The translations under genes and the position numbers were made by a program. A model generated the notes under the pieces. That model worked only from the letters and a program-made list of their open reading frames with translations, was not told the origin of the DNA and did no database searches. A DNA stretch of 64,000 bases from Cristatella mucedo (Eukaryota > Bryozoa > Phylactolaemata > Cristatellidae): positions 2,559,501 through 2,623,500 of the forward strand of contig WPIO01000050.1 in the NCBI GenBank assembly GCA_009760855.2. Direction: 5' to 3'. Position 1 is the first letter of the stretch. The number at the start of each line of letters is the position of its first letter. Shown one piece after another: positions 12,531 to 24,112 of the stretch.

Positions 12531-12722
12531 CTGTCGAGTTCTGAAAGCTCCACCGACGACCATGTCTCTCTAGCAGGTGCAAGTGTGGTCACGTTATTTT
12601 CAGAAACTAATCCAGCAGTGCAAACGTCAATGCAGGGAAAACTGTCGGCGACGTCGTCCAACAATGTTTCTGCATCGCTCCATGGGTTGTCTCCTAAAAT
12701 ATCTTTTAAATCCTCTAAAGTT
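12531..12722 (-). CDS. Exon A2, acidic module with SINE at its donor
   Basis: A 192-bp, phase 2-2 exon. The acceptor follows a pyrimidine-rich stretch ending TTTTTAG; the donor is GACAG before GTATGAATAAAT. It encodes TLEDLKDILGDNPWS, ETLLDDVADSFPCIDVC and SSVELSELD. Compared with A1, A3 and A4, the intron diverges after GTATG because a tRNA-derived SINE is inserted there (12368-12525); the duplicated target catacct re-creates GTATG. The exon is intact; whether the donor is still efficient is unknown. Confidence 0.73.
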
Positions 12723-12749
12723 CTAAAAATCACAGCAGAAATGTGTGGT

Positions 12750-12950
12750 GAGTCTTGTTGAAAAACTCGATAACTGGGTGTCGCTCTATGACCGGGGACT
12801 CAAATTTTTGGGCCCGAATTTGGAGATGGGTGATTCTGTATTTTCAGCCTTTAGTGCTGTTAATAGCCCTGTATTAAAGCACTTCGTCACTAAGTACATA
12901 ATGCATCAAATCAGCTGCTTAAAGTTTGTGACTCTAGTCAGCACACCCTA
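12750..12950 (+). mobile_element. SINE relic upstream of A2
   Basis: Degraded copy of the same SINE body (ending CATTTTAGC-like, AGCACTT, CATAATGCATCAAATCAGC). The same position upstream of A3, A4 and A5 also holds relics. Confidence 0.45.
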
Positions 12951-13009
12951 GAGGTTTAGCCACGGTTATCCTTTACTGAACTCACTGCGATAGCTCTCGT
13001 TTGACCAAA

Positions 13010-13340
13010 GGACACAGTGAGAATATTCTCCCCTAAGCAAATAAGCCAGCTATTGCTTGGCACCTTCAGAGCAAGCTAAACAGCTAAGTAAATTTCTGCC
13101 TCCTCACGCTCTTGGGTCCTCAGTGAACAATTAATTAGCTGTTTCATTCTCTCCCTTAAACACCAATGGTAACAGAAGCTGTTGCTCTTTTAGTCATAGT
13201 CTGTGGAGTTCCTTTCACAATTCTAATGCAATGACGTCTACTGCCCTTCTGTTGAGTGTGAAATTTTCTCTCCAGCAGTATAGAGATGCTAATTCCACGG
13301 TACATACTTCCCTGAAAGCAACTCGTTTGACTCACTTACA
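13010..13340 (+). mobile_element. LINE relic (LAP-YLAELL segment)
   Basis: Degraded match to the segment at 17.86-18.1 kb; paralogues at 24.62 and 30.70 kb. Confidence 0.4.
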
Positions 13341-13891
13341 CTTCTCACTTCCTCGTTGTCGCATACCGTAAATTTTTCTGTCATCCAATCATGGAAAGAC
13401 GCTTAGACTTTACTTGGGCTATGGTAAGCTTTCCAGCTGAATACCTCCGTAGTCTGCAAAGCTCTGATAACTACTAGTTGGAGATACTTTATATTAGCAA
13501 AATCGTAAAACATGCTGCAAGTGCATTTGGGTATTGCTGCCCTCAGGAAAGCCAAGTCTTAAGGAGCGAGTTCACCCGCACACACACCTAGTTCTGCCAT
13601 CCTCTTCCATTGGATTCAGATCTGAATAGCCACTAACAATTGAGACTTCCAACTCATCAGACGACTGACTTACATCTCGCTATTACCATCAGTAAAGATG
13701 GAAAGCCAAACTTTAGCTCGTTAAGTATAAATCCAAGCGATGTGCTATAGCTTACCACTGCAAATTTAGGTAGCAAATGGCTTAGAACAGTGGTGGGGAG
13801 AACGACAAGACGTCATAATGTCGAAGTCTCCACCGCTGCAGCAGCCAAAGCACTCACTCATTCTCCGCGATTTCTTGGGAATCGCTCTGAC

Positions 13892-13993
13892 CCAGGGTCG
13901 CCGACATATGAGTCGGAATTGTAGATGCGTAGTCTTGCTCCTCTAAATCTGCCAAGAAAGACCTGGCCGCTGTACTTTGGAGAATGCCGGTGC
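13892..13993 (-). pseudogene. Exon E1, truncated copy of E module
   Basis: This copy aligns with E2 (31529-31664) from the acceptor CTAG before GCACCGGC through TGILQST and on to the donor region. It is 102 bp against 136 bp, and the 34-bp shortfall is not a multiple of three. The E frame therefore reaches the donor in phase 1 instead of phase 2, and would break the frame into the next A exon. The donor is GTCAG rather than the GTGAG of the other copies. Likely a decayed exon, tolerable only if D1 and E1 are skipped together. Confidence 0.6.
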
Positions 13994-13999
13994 CTAGGA

Positions 14000-15930
14000 G
14001 ACTCAAACATCGAGTTCTCTTGAAGTCAAGAGCACAGTGGATTTTGCATGCAGTATTAGTCCGTCGTTTACAGCGCTGTGGGAGGAGCTTTTGAGGAAAC
14101 TCAGGAAATCCCAGAACCACTGAACCCATTTAATCACCGAGTTAATGCAGGTATGTCTTTCTCAAGGTGGGTCACGAAAAATGAATCTTGACTTAAGTGC
14201 ATTTCAACGCTCCGCAAGAGCTGTTGAAAACGGGTTTATCCACTGGTGCACAGTATCGTGCCTAGGTGCTGACACTTTTTATTTCAGGGTCGCTACAACT
14301 ACTAGCCATTAATTATAGAATAAACGTGGCGATATTTTAGCTATGCAACTTAAGTTAGGCCAAACGATGTCAGCCATAAGGGAGCACGGTTGCTAAAGAG
14401 CGAAAACTCGTTAGCTTAAATGGGTTCCGAAGGACGTGCTTGCTTTGCTTAGCAGGTCAGCGTTTGCAATCGTGTCGTTCCTCGATCTATGATTGGTAAT
14501 GAAACTAAGTCAGCTGTCGTCGGTGAGAATTTTTAGAAGTAACTGGACGAGTAGACACTTGCATGTCTGCCAAATGCTGTGGCCAGTAATAATAGGCTAA
14601 TTACGGCTATACTTTATAAGAACTCTACAAATTGCTCCAAATCAGGCATTACTATGTACACCAGATGATAGTTCAGTTGCAAAGGAGTAAAAAAAACCTC
14701 TCGGCAGTGGATTCGTGGATGGACGCAATGTGTTGTGGGACTTCTCGTGGTGGCTCATCTTGAAGAGCAATATGGATGCCTTAATACGATATCAAAGCTA
14801 GATTGCTTCATAGATAACTTTGAGGTTTACAGCTTCAGCTATTACTGTTGATGGAATCGCTGCTACAATCGGCGAAACTCTTAAATTAACTTAAGCCGGA
14901 AGTCCCTCGTTTAAGACTTGCTGAATAGACTATATACAAATATATACTTTGCATATATGCAAAGGGATACATATTATCTACATACCAACCACGAAAATCT
15001 CATCGCTCCTTAGTACTTTTATTGTAGCAATAAACGTACTTCCATTGATATTAAATGTATTTAGTATTGCATTACCAAAATTGTTTACAATTTTAGGGTA
15101 GGAGTGTTATTGAAGTTTGAAAAATATTAATTTGCAATTACAGTTCTTAAAAAGCTGCTGCACGATGAACACAGCTCCTTCAAGCATGACTTTCTGCTGA
15201 ATCAGCAGATACTCTACAGGCATTTATTTGGCAACCATTTAGAACAGTAATGCTTTATAGGATTGTTAAAACTCTCTGTCAGACTCTCAGTAACCAGGAC
15301 ATTAGCATCACACACCGTATCGAGCATGTTAAAGCAAATAATGGTCGTGCTAAAACCGACATGAAGAACTTAGTACCTAGGCACTCATGGCTAATGGCTG
15401 GAAAACCAACGTTAAGATATTGGGATGAAATCACACACAAGTATGCACTCAATGCAACATTGAGCAAGAGAGACATCTTGGCTTTGGCAGAAAACCACGA
15501 AATATGCATGTAATGGACTGGATGCAGCAAATGTAATTCCTATACGTGCAAAGAAATAAGTATTAAAACTTGCACTAGGTAAGAATATCCTCATGTACCC
15601 AGATGTCGAAAGGTTCGGATAGTGGACACGTATCCGTCGTGCAACCTGATACGTTCACCTTACTGGCTAAGCTAAGCAGTGCATTGCCTGGTCTTCCTAA
15701 AAAAATTTAACCGGCTGCTTGAGCCTTAGCCCCAGAAATGCTGCGATGGCCACTTTAACGAACCAAAAACTCGTTTGCGATCGTATGGAGATAGCTGCAA
15801 AAAGTACCGTTAAACAAACGATTATATACATTTGAAAAGCGTACGATTGTAATTCGACGCCTCATTATAAAGCTACCTCTCGGCTGCTGATATTGCTACT
15901 TCCGTTAAAGATATTAAGCAGGCGGGATAG
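14000..15930. other. Intron D1/E1, no gene supported
   Basis: Contains an 87-codon open stretch at 15250-15513 (plus) with RHSWLMAGKPTLRYW and KRDILALAENHEI; I recognise no family and have no second copy to support it. 40.8-41.1 and 36.6-36.9 kb are paralogous to the lower end of this block. Confidence 0.3.
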
Positions 15931-15939
15931 CAAGTTACT

Positions 15940-16064
15940 TCCAACGCCGCCTCCCGAGGAAGCAGCTCAGGACTGACATGGCGCTGGTCAAACGCTGCAA
16001 ATCTGAGAAGCCGATTCGACTCCTGTGCTTAGTGCACCACACTTTAGCACTGAAGTTAGCCCAG
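15940..16064 (-). pseudogene. Relic exon F1, decayed zinc-finger-like
   Basis: It lies 80 bp downstream of D1 on the minus strand. Acceptor ATTTAG before CTGGGC and donor GGAA before GTAACTTGC are shared with F2 and F3. In one frame it is open and reads KVWCTKH, SRIGFSDLQRL and SAM: this follows the finger pattern around DLKRH in exon ZF2, but both His positions are replaced (Leu, Met) and one residue is missing between Cys and the helix. This frame does not match the phase-1 end of D1, and the lengths of F copies (125, 126, 132) are not frame-conserved. Probably a relic finger exon. Confidence 0.4.
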
Positions 16065-16144
16065 CTAAATTCAGCGACAGAAGCCATGATTGGTGTGCAT
16101 CAATGCGACCAATGATGAAAGGGCAAAACTTGGCGACGGATTAC

Positions 16145-16245
16145 CAGAGGCAGCCGGATGACCAGATCCGAGAAGCGCACACCAGGCTTGCCCACGATCC
16201 ATCGAGACGCTCCTCGGGGGCGACGTTTCGCTCATCACTTCAGCA
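16145..16245 (-). CDS. Exon D1, short D module
   Basis: A 101-bp exon in phase 2-1 with acceptor ATTCTCAG before TGCTGAAG and donor CTCTG before GTAATC. It encodes AEVMSETSPPRSVSMDRG, then QAWCALLGSGHPAAS. Compared with D2 and D3 (284 bp) it lacks 183 bp, exactly 61 codons, from the middle, so the frame and both phases are preserved. The QAW-LL-G-G-P-A end matches the other D copies. Unusual donor GTAATC. Function unknown. Confidence 0.6.
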
Positions 16246-17149
16246 CTGAGAATGCAAAAGCACTTATTACCGTTTATGGCTGAGGTAAGAGCAAATTTTT
16301 GAAAGCTATTTCACTTTAGCTCATTACCCTTCGAAAACTTACCTTAATAGCGGGGAAGCTCTTGTTTGTATGTCGTAAAATCTATAGCATTATTTGTATT
16401 GGCAAGTAAATAGAGTCGTGGCCTCTGGAAAAGCTCGGAGCTAGCCAGATGAGCTCACACGGTGGAAGAGCATTATTGGCTGTAGCCAAAATAAATTCTT
16501 AGTGTTTAGCCAACTTTGAAAACTCGGCAAATGCAGCTTCACCTTAACCATCGCACCTGCATTGCACTACCGCTCATCTCCGTCGAATTGAATGCTCTAG
16601 CTCAGTCGACCGAGCGACCACTGGCTGAGGGCTCCGCCCGAGAGTCTACCGACTCTCAACTAACGATTGCATTCGAACAGAGTTTAAATGCCAAAGTTTG
16701 CTATCGTCAATCTTGTTAGAGCGATCAGGGCAGCAAGAGCCGGCTGAAAGCCGCCGCCAGTGTAAACAATCTTCGGCCGGCTAGGCGGCTGGGTGAGGAC
16801 AGGCCCGTGCCTAGTCGGAGGCACTACTGGTGCCACCGCAACTCTCACCCAATCGCGCCGAAGAAGAATAGGAGTTTGTGATGCTCCAACAAGATTTCCA
16901 GCTACTTCCCACTATCTACCCAATCGTGCTCGATGTTCAGTCTGGCTACCAGACCAGCTTCTGAATGCTCAAAATACTCCACGTTATAGTATGTAAATAT
17001 AGTCAAGTTTACTCCTTCTCATTTAGTTCTTATTTTATTTTAATGCATTCAATTCCTTTACCTTTTTATGTCTTCGTTGGAACTAATAATATTTGAATTG
17101 ATTACGTTGCATTATTTACTAACGAAAATTCAACTTACGACAGATTTAG

Positions 17150-17640
17150 CGGTCCCGATATGATTTTTAAGTCATGGCTGGCTGTATTCTTTGTGCAAAG
17201 CTCTGCAGCTAATGCTTTTCCGGTATATGCTTTGCATTCGGAACGTCAGCACTTCTAGCCGACCTTCACATGCTCTCAGTCAAGAAACTAATTGACTTCA
17301 TGGTTGCGTCACTCACGTTAAGGCCTCTTCATTCTTTGGCTCCATCCTACCTATCACATCCAGATTCTGCCAGGCTAAGCACCGCAGTGCTAGCTTTTTG
17401 GATTATATCCATTTACTTTTACGTCGTACAAACCTTAAATTCTTTTGAGATCGTGCCTTCATTTAGTATGATCCGAAATCCTGGATCTCACTTTTCAACT
17501 TCCAGCACGACATTCCCTGACTTAACCATATTTACCAAAAAAATTACGTGCATCTATTTATCGCTGCATTTAAAGGTTTCATTCGATGTGTCTTTACGTG
17601 CCTATTTGTGCTGACATCGTGTCGCTGCCAATAACCTTAT
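17150..17640 (+). mobile_element. CR1/L2-like LINE 3' fragment
   Basis: Reads KKLIDFMVASLTLRPLHS then LAPSYLSHPDSARLS, the post-RT motif, followed by an FRMIRNPGSHF-like piece; frameshifted. Confidence 0.7.
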
Positions 17641-17729
17641 TTGCATGCTGACCCAGTATTTTTTCTGCGTTTACCACGTTATGCTTCTTGCTTTGTTAGG
17701 CTAGCTCCTTAGTTTTGTCTCGGCATGGT

Positions 17730-18480
17730 TATTGTAATTCACTCTTGGCGGTGCTATAAAAAGGCAACTAGGCTACTGCAAATGGCCATGAAGAAGGCTG
17801 CAAGGCTAGTTTTCAATTTCAAGAGGTTGATGGCTGCCTGTTTATTAACGTATACAGAGCAAATTTCCTACGCTGACCTACAAGGCTCGCCACGGCTTGG
17901 CGCCTCCGTACCTAGCTGAACTGCTGCACCACTTTCAGCCTCCTCCTCAGGTTGTTGTATGAAAAATAAATTAATGATTCTATTCCTCCACTTTAAGACA
18001 GTTAGCGACAGAATCTTTAGTTCCGCAGGTCCTTTATAGTGGAACACACTTCCTTGCTTCTTACGCAAAGTAAACTAAACTCTCGTGCGGCCGACTAAGG
18101 CTCATCCTTTCCAGCGGTCCCAAGCTGCTGCTTCCATGCCACTCACTGTCTTCACTATTCTCCTGATTCTGCCATGCTTCGCACTTTGTCAACGTTACGA
18201 GAGACGAAGTCTGTTGCCTACCGAATGCATGCCGAATGTTGCTGAGGCTGTGAATGGGCTATACGAAACTGCCCTGCATAAAACTCAAATAGTCTTTGTG
18301 GCTTGCGAGAGTTACAGACGGAGATATGGTATATGCTTGTTGTTATGGAGCACACAACCACTCACTTTCGATCGCGCTTCCTTTGCAGTCAATTTAAAGT
18401 GACTAGATATGTCTCAAAATGACTTTCGGTACTTAATCAAGTGCATTGTTATTATTATTATTATAATTATTATTGAAGCC
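17730..18480 (+). mobile_element. Non-LTR retrotransposon 3' fragment
   Basis: Reads RLLQMAMKKAARLVFNFKR, then a YLAELL segment in another frame; ends in ATT repeats at 18448-18475. The segment GACGAAGTCTGTTG near 18203 recurs at 35825. Confidence 0.65.
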
Positions 18481-18982
18481 TTATTCCAGTCTGAACGACT
18501 TGCCTGTCACGCTAGGTATAGTACCTCATACTTAACAGACTAAAGTGATTAATCTGTGCAACGAAAGACCATACTGCCTCATGCAGAACGTTTCCTCTGT
18601 TTGTATGGACACACCAAAGTGTTGAATTTACTCACATCTGGTACCATTACGTTGTTTAATTAAGGTTACGTGAAAAGAAGTTAAAGCCGACCTGTGATTC
18701 AGGATGCACTCTGCATCCTTTTTTATGATTTCTGTGTGTCTTAACATACGGACGTTGTACGTATTATCGCTGAAAAAATGAACATGCTTCTCGAACTTCA
18801 TACTAACGGGTATGGAACTAGATTAACTTACCAATTAGTGCTTATCGAATATATTTTAAAGGTCGATTTTTAGGTCTATTGGCCAGGCGTTTGGACCGCA
18901 TGACAAATTGCGAAGCCTAGATGCACATTTTACGACAAACTGAGTGATTTCAGAGCAATTAAAGACACGGAGCCTCACCTAC

Positions 18983-19093
18983 CTTTTGTCGCCATCGTGA
19001 TGGGCAGGTACGTCACAACTCGCAGCTGGAGGAAGGCTCAGTGCTTGCAAAAACTCTTCATCGATTTCCATACCATGCACTTCCTCCATAAGT
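18983..19093 (-). CDS. Exon C2, acidic module (37 codons)
   Basis: A 111-bp exon, phase 2-2, acceptor TATTACAG before ACTTATGG, donor AAAAG before GTAGGTGAGG. It encodes LMEEVHGMEIDEEFLQALSL, a Pro-Pro turn, and an ending rich in His and Asp. Very close to C1 in protein and identical in length. Immediately upstream of the acceptor lies a TA/TG microsatellite instead of a pyrimidine tract, as for C1. Acidic/hydrophobic spacing suggests an activation-type motif (inference). Confidence 0.7.
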
Positions 19094-19098
19094 CTGTA

Positions 19099-19101
<3 letters not shown>

Positions 19102-19139
<38 letters not shown>

Positions 19140-19181
19140 CATACACACACACACATATATACATATATATATATATATATA
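19102..19181. repeat. TA/CA microsatellite upstream of C2 acceptor
   Basis: TA runs flanking a short CA run; starts nine bases from the exon C2 acceptor. Confidence 0.9.
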
Positions 19182-19659
19182 GTACATGTGAGTGAGTTGG
19201 TGAGTGAGTAGGAGTGTGTTCAGCGTTAAAAATACCCATGAATGTCACTTGTGGCGAATTAAAAACTTAATTTGCTGTATTATTCGGAAGGAACCAAGAA
19301 GCGAAGAAATCACAGATACAATTGCAGCACTAGAATACGACTCGCATCTAGCACTAGCATTTTAAATAGCTACTGATTTATCTTCCTATCCATAGAACTT
19401 TATCGGGCCACAGCAAACCTTAGTATTTTGTCCCAATTATTGAGGCTGCTAATAAAGTTCATTTACGTGGTCCTCAAAGATGGACCAAGTAAGGACAGTG
19501 GCTTTCTTGGTGCAACCTTTGTAAAAATAAAGATCTGAATTTAGGGTGGAAAAGTATACCTAAAGTTACACAATTCGATTTAACCATAAACTTAAGGCTT
19601 TAGTAGTAACATTACAAGCTTCAGTAGAAATGTGATCAATTAAGATTCAATCAAAGTTA

Positions 19660-19830
19660 AAATGCAGAGGGTCACCAGGCAAGTGTGGTTAGTGGTATCA
19701 TGCACGTATCATTAAGCATAAGCACACACAGAACGAGTCACAGGGACCCGCTAATTGCTGTCATAAGTACGTGCGTTTTTAGGTTCTTGTTAGTGTGGTC
19801 AGGTCAAGAGATGTCGTGAAGAGAGTCGGA
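19660..19830 (-). mobile_element. LINE 3' fragment
   Basis: Reverse complement of the family 3' region (GGGTCAGCATG-like, GGACCCGCTAATTGCTGTCAT). Confidence 0.6.
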
Positions 19831-20016
19831 AGTGGAGCTACTTAACTGCTCATCCACCTTATTAAACATTTCGTAGTCGTCACTTGCTGATCTCACTTTT
19901 CTGGCAAAGTGAATGAAAAACGCTGAATCAAAACAGTCTGCACAATTTAAAGTGGCGTTACATTTTAATTATTTAATTAGTCATTATTCCAGAATTCTCC
20001 AAATGGCTTCACTTAC

Positions 20017-20106
20017 CGATCAGTTTCTTCATTAGTAGCTTGAGAACGTAAATCATTATTCCGAACTCTGCACTCAGCTTCCATATCCAGTATGTCGTTG
20101 ACGACT
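20017..20106 (-). CDS. Exon B2, small acidic module (30 codons)
   Basis: A 90-bp exon, phase 2-2, acceptor TTTTAACAG before AGTCGTC, donor CG before GTAAGTGA. It encodes VVNDILDMEAECRV in its first half and ends NEETD plus a split Arg codon. Same length and boundaries as B1. Intron sequence downstream is recognisably paralogous to that after B1, so exon and intron were duplicated together. Confidence 0.67.
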
Positions 20107-20109
20107 CTG

Positions 20110-21400
20110 TTAAAAAATAATGCAATCTTGTTGCGAATCAAATTACTTTAAGCCAAATATCGTACCTTCTGCACGCAGTAGAAGGACACACCATAGGCTA
20201 CATCATGAATTGCATTTATCAAACAAAGAATTCATTCCTTTTAATTACTTCGTCTTTGAGTGTCTATGGTCCGCTTGTTTCGATGCCACATGAAATAAAA
20301 TAGAAAATTCACTGTTGTGCTTTTGGGATTATGATCGATTCACGATATGCATTATTCCTTTTTGGAAAGAATCTGAATCGAATGCCAAATCTTCTAGACC
20401 ATTGTAATTATTATGATATCTTGGTATTTCTATAGCACTGTACGAGAACTAAATCTCTTTCAGTGGTAATTTACTAGTGCCCAGAGGTAAAACGCAATCA
20501 ATCTAAGAAATTCACTTGCTTGGGGAACCGAGGAATATGTAGGGCATCAAGACTTGCCAGCTACTAATCTTGCTGCAGTGCACGCTCAGCTTTTAATACA
20601 ACGATACTGCCTAGTCAGCACGGTCGGGTGTGACTAAACTCGGTGGTTATAGTTGCCAGGAACTGAAGTTTAGCACCAAGCGAGAGAAATAATTAATAGA
20701 GAAGAATAACTTTTAGCAAGCTATCTATATTTAACGTTAATCTGAACACGGAGCAAAATGTCTCGCTTCAAAGATAATGCTAATACACAAAGGCGTACAA
20801 TAAAAGAGTAGTTTGCGAATGGAATTAAGAAAGCTTGCATTGTCTAGCACATCCGTCACATGTCGATAAAACTAAGAAAGAAGCATATACGCCGTTATGG
20901 CTCTAATCCTCGTGTTTGCTTCAAGATGCCACTCTCGAAGTCATCATATTAGAAAATGTTGCAAACAGTTAAGAGCTTCTAAAAAACCTTAGTTGACAGC
21001 AGTCAGTTCTCAATGCACAATTCTAAAAGAGTATTTAAAACCTGCATATAACGTAGTACACACTTACACCGAGCTCTCCAAAAAGAAATAACTGATTACC
21101 ACGCTTTTAAGCACGGTGGTTTCAGAAGTCGTAAGCGAATAGAACAAAGATTGATTATGCCGTCTAACTCATCAAAAAATCCAATGGTGATTGTACCGGT
21201 AGTTCTTGGTGGTCAAAACCTAAAACTCAATTGATAATCTTCCTGATGCAAATCTCTTAGCATTTATTGCAATCCATCTCTTCACACAATGCCTGTCTGT
21301 AGTGAGCGTCGATGTAGCAGCAGCACACCACATCTACCTGAATTTCGCGGGCTCTCAGTCAAGCTGCATACTTATTTTAATTTTCTGTTCCTTACATTCA
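20110..21400. repeat. Duplicated intron block, copy 2
   Basis: Intron between A3 and B2, paralogous to 5.99-7.1 kb; ends with the LINE relic near 21.25-21.45 kb. No gene. Confidence 0.5.
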
Positions 21401-21914
21401 GGCTCCTTCATCCTTTAACTCTGGCTTGCCTATAAAAACTACTTGATATCAGGCTAGGTATAGTACCAACCATTTTCCGTATTGCAATTAGTTTTTCCTC
21501 ACTCGTGAGAAGCAGATCCTGGTATGCAAAAGCTTGATCACGTTCAATAACCCGAATGCCTATCATATTTTCTAACTGCAATGTCATGCCAGCTGACCAG
21601 AGCACCTGACCACTTGGCTTGCATTTCGTTACTGAACTAATGTCGACAAGATAAGGTGCAGTGATGACAGCGAACACAAAGGTGGCCTAGATTCTCCTAG
21701 GATTAGACGGTTTTAACTAGTTATACCACGCTCCCTCAATTAGTTTACCCCAGTGGCTACAGTTAGGTTATTACTAAACCAATTGCTTTGGACCGCTCTC
21801 TTAGTCCATCAAGATTTTAATAGCAATTGTACCATTTCATCCAGAGTCTAACGAATTTAGAACGGTTTATAAACACGAAAACACGAAACCCCTTACGCTC
21901 CCATTAGACTATAC

Positions 21915-22106
21915 CTATCGAGTTCTGAAAGCTCCACCGACGACTGTGTCTCGCCGGCAGCGGCAACTGGGGTTGCTTCATCAATGGACACCAATCCAGC
22001 AGGACGTACGTCGATGCCACGAAAATCACAGGTGACGTCTTGCAATAATGTTTCTGGTTTGCTCCACGAGTTTTCGCTTGACATATCTCTCAAATTCTCT
22101 AAAATC
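21915..22106 (-). CDS. Exon A3, acidic module (64 codons)
   Basis: A 192-bp exon, phase 2-2, acceptor CAATTTTAG before GATTTTAG, donor GATAG before GTATAG. It encodes ILENLRDMSSENSWS, ETLLQDVTCDFRGIDV and SSVELSELD, open throughout. Relative to A1 and A2 the differences are mostly substitutions; the acidic, hydrophobic and SELD positions are kept while flanking intron sequence has many indels, which points to past protein-level constraint. Confidence 0.72.
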
Positions 22107-22149
22107 CTAAAATTGCAGCAATAATAAGTGGTGAGCGTGGATAAAAAAT

Positions 22150-22340
22150 ATCAAAAACGGGGTTGATCTTAATGACCTCATACCCGAGTTTGTGGGTTCG
22201 AATCTTGTGGTGAGTGGTTTTTTATTGTCTGCTTTTAGTTGTGTCGATAGCCCTTTACTAAAGCACTTTATTGCTATATAAATAATGCTGCAAAATTGTC
22301 AATGAATCTACAACTATAGTCAATAAATTGTAGAGGTTTA
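22150..22340 (+). mobile_element. SINE relic upstream of A3
   Basis: GAGTTTGTGGGTTCGAATC (box B) and the downstream body are recognisable; box A is degraded. Confidence 0.5.
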
Positions 22341-23074
22341 GCCAGGGTTTACCTTTCCCTCAGGCATTGAAATGTGTCTCGATTGACCAATGGACATATC
22401 GGGAGTTATCTCCCCGATCAGCAAAGCCTGTCATAGCAAGACACCTTCTGAGCCAGCTACTGCTACCCAGAAACTGGATCGTCGTTCTCGATAAGCCCTT
22501 GCTTGTCCTAGTAGGCTAAATAAATTGCTCGTTCTTGAGCTCAAGCAGTTGCTAGCTAATAATTAATTCGTTTTTTCTCTCACTTTCCTCCAAGCAGACG
22601 AATGTAGTTACAGCAGATTTTACAGTGATGGTTGCATCTGTCACCCCTGCAAAACTTGTTACACATTCTTTCTAACTCTAATTTCATGTAAGTGCGATAG
22701 AGATGCTTGATGCGTCCACCGGAAAATATTCGTCCCGGCTTAAAGGACCGATTCCATACCATGCAGTAGGTGACCTAGTGTCGAGTCCGAGCATAGTGGC
22801 CAGTGCTGATTTATTGTTGGGACTGGAATATCTGGAACTCGAAGCTAAATTCTCCCCTGGGCTAGGCTGACAGGACCCCTTAAGATTACTCACTAAGCTG
22901 GTGAGATACTCACCTGCCTCATTAAACGACTCTTACCCATCACCTTTCCCATCTCTTTTTTTCTGGCAATGTGATATTAGAAAAAGCTGTGCACAACCAA
23001 TCTGCGTAATTGAAACGTTCATTAAGTTTAAATTACTTAATTATACATTATTCCAGAACTTTTTAAATGGCCTC

Positions 23075-23162
23075 ATCAGTTTCTTCAGTAGCAGCTTTAG
23101 AAACCAGTTCATTAGTCTGAACTCTGCATGCAGATTCCGTATGCAGGACATCGTTCACAAAT
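23075..23162 (-). pseudogene. Exon B3, donor-less copy of B module
   Basis: Homologous to B1 and B2: the acceptor TGTGTAG is present and the frame is open (FVNDVLHTESACRV, ending EETD). The donor region reads GATGAGGCC where B1 and B2 read GATCG before GTAAGT; the last two exon bases and the GT are gone. The exon probably cannot be spliced in. Because B is phase 2-2, its loss would not disturb the frame of the remaining chain. Confidence 0.62.
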
Positions 23163-24112
23163 CTACACAACCATAATGCAATCCTTGCTAAAAATCACAT
23201 CGAGAATAAGCATCGCTGATTCAACAAGCTGTATAGGAAAATCTATAAATGTCATCGTGCATTGCATTTATGAAACTAAATCAATCCATTTTTGTACAGT
23301 CATTTGTGACTTTATCCGGTCGGCTTGCTTCGATATCAATTAAAATTTATTAAAAATTTCCAATTTGTGAATATTGTTGATGTAGCTCACGACGTTTGTT
23401 CTTCATTTTGGAAAAAATCCTGGATCAAGAGCTACATCTTTTGAGATATGACAGCTATTATGATCTGTATAACTTCTATAGGAATTTACCATATAGAGCT
23501 AAATCTCTTTCTGATATAACACTAGTAATTCCTAGTAAATTTTCCAACTAAATAGCTCATTGCAACTGCAAAGAAACACAAAAATACGATGATTGGGTGG
23601 AAGTAATTGAACGACTGACTAATTTATTTTCTAAGGATTAAACAAAGGCTTATTGCTAAGTATGCACAGAGGAGGCCATCGGCAACAAGGCAGCTTGCAT
23701 TTAGTTGCTCCTCCGTATCAACAACCAGTACCTAGAAAGCTTGATGGCACTGAATAATCTGAATGACTCTCATTCTTTGTAATTTTAATATCATGCCAGC
23801 TGACCAGTGCACATAGCCGCACGCCCTGCATTTCATGGATGAGCTCATGCCGACTAAAAACCACATCCCAGCCGACACCTAAAGCCAGCTTGGCTGAGAT
23901 TCTTTGACAGTTAGAAGCTTTTAACCAGCAATCCTTGAAGCGACAGGTTACCTGCTGCTGTGGCTAAGTTACGACTAAACCCATTGCCTTGGTCCATTCC
24001 CTTAGTCAATGAAGATATGAACAGCTTTGATACCAATTTCACCTAGACTCGTGTGGATTTAGCACGGCAAACACTTAAAAACTGAATACCGCACTCTCTC
24101 ATTAGACCATAC

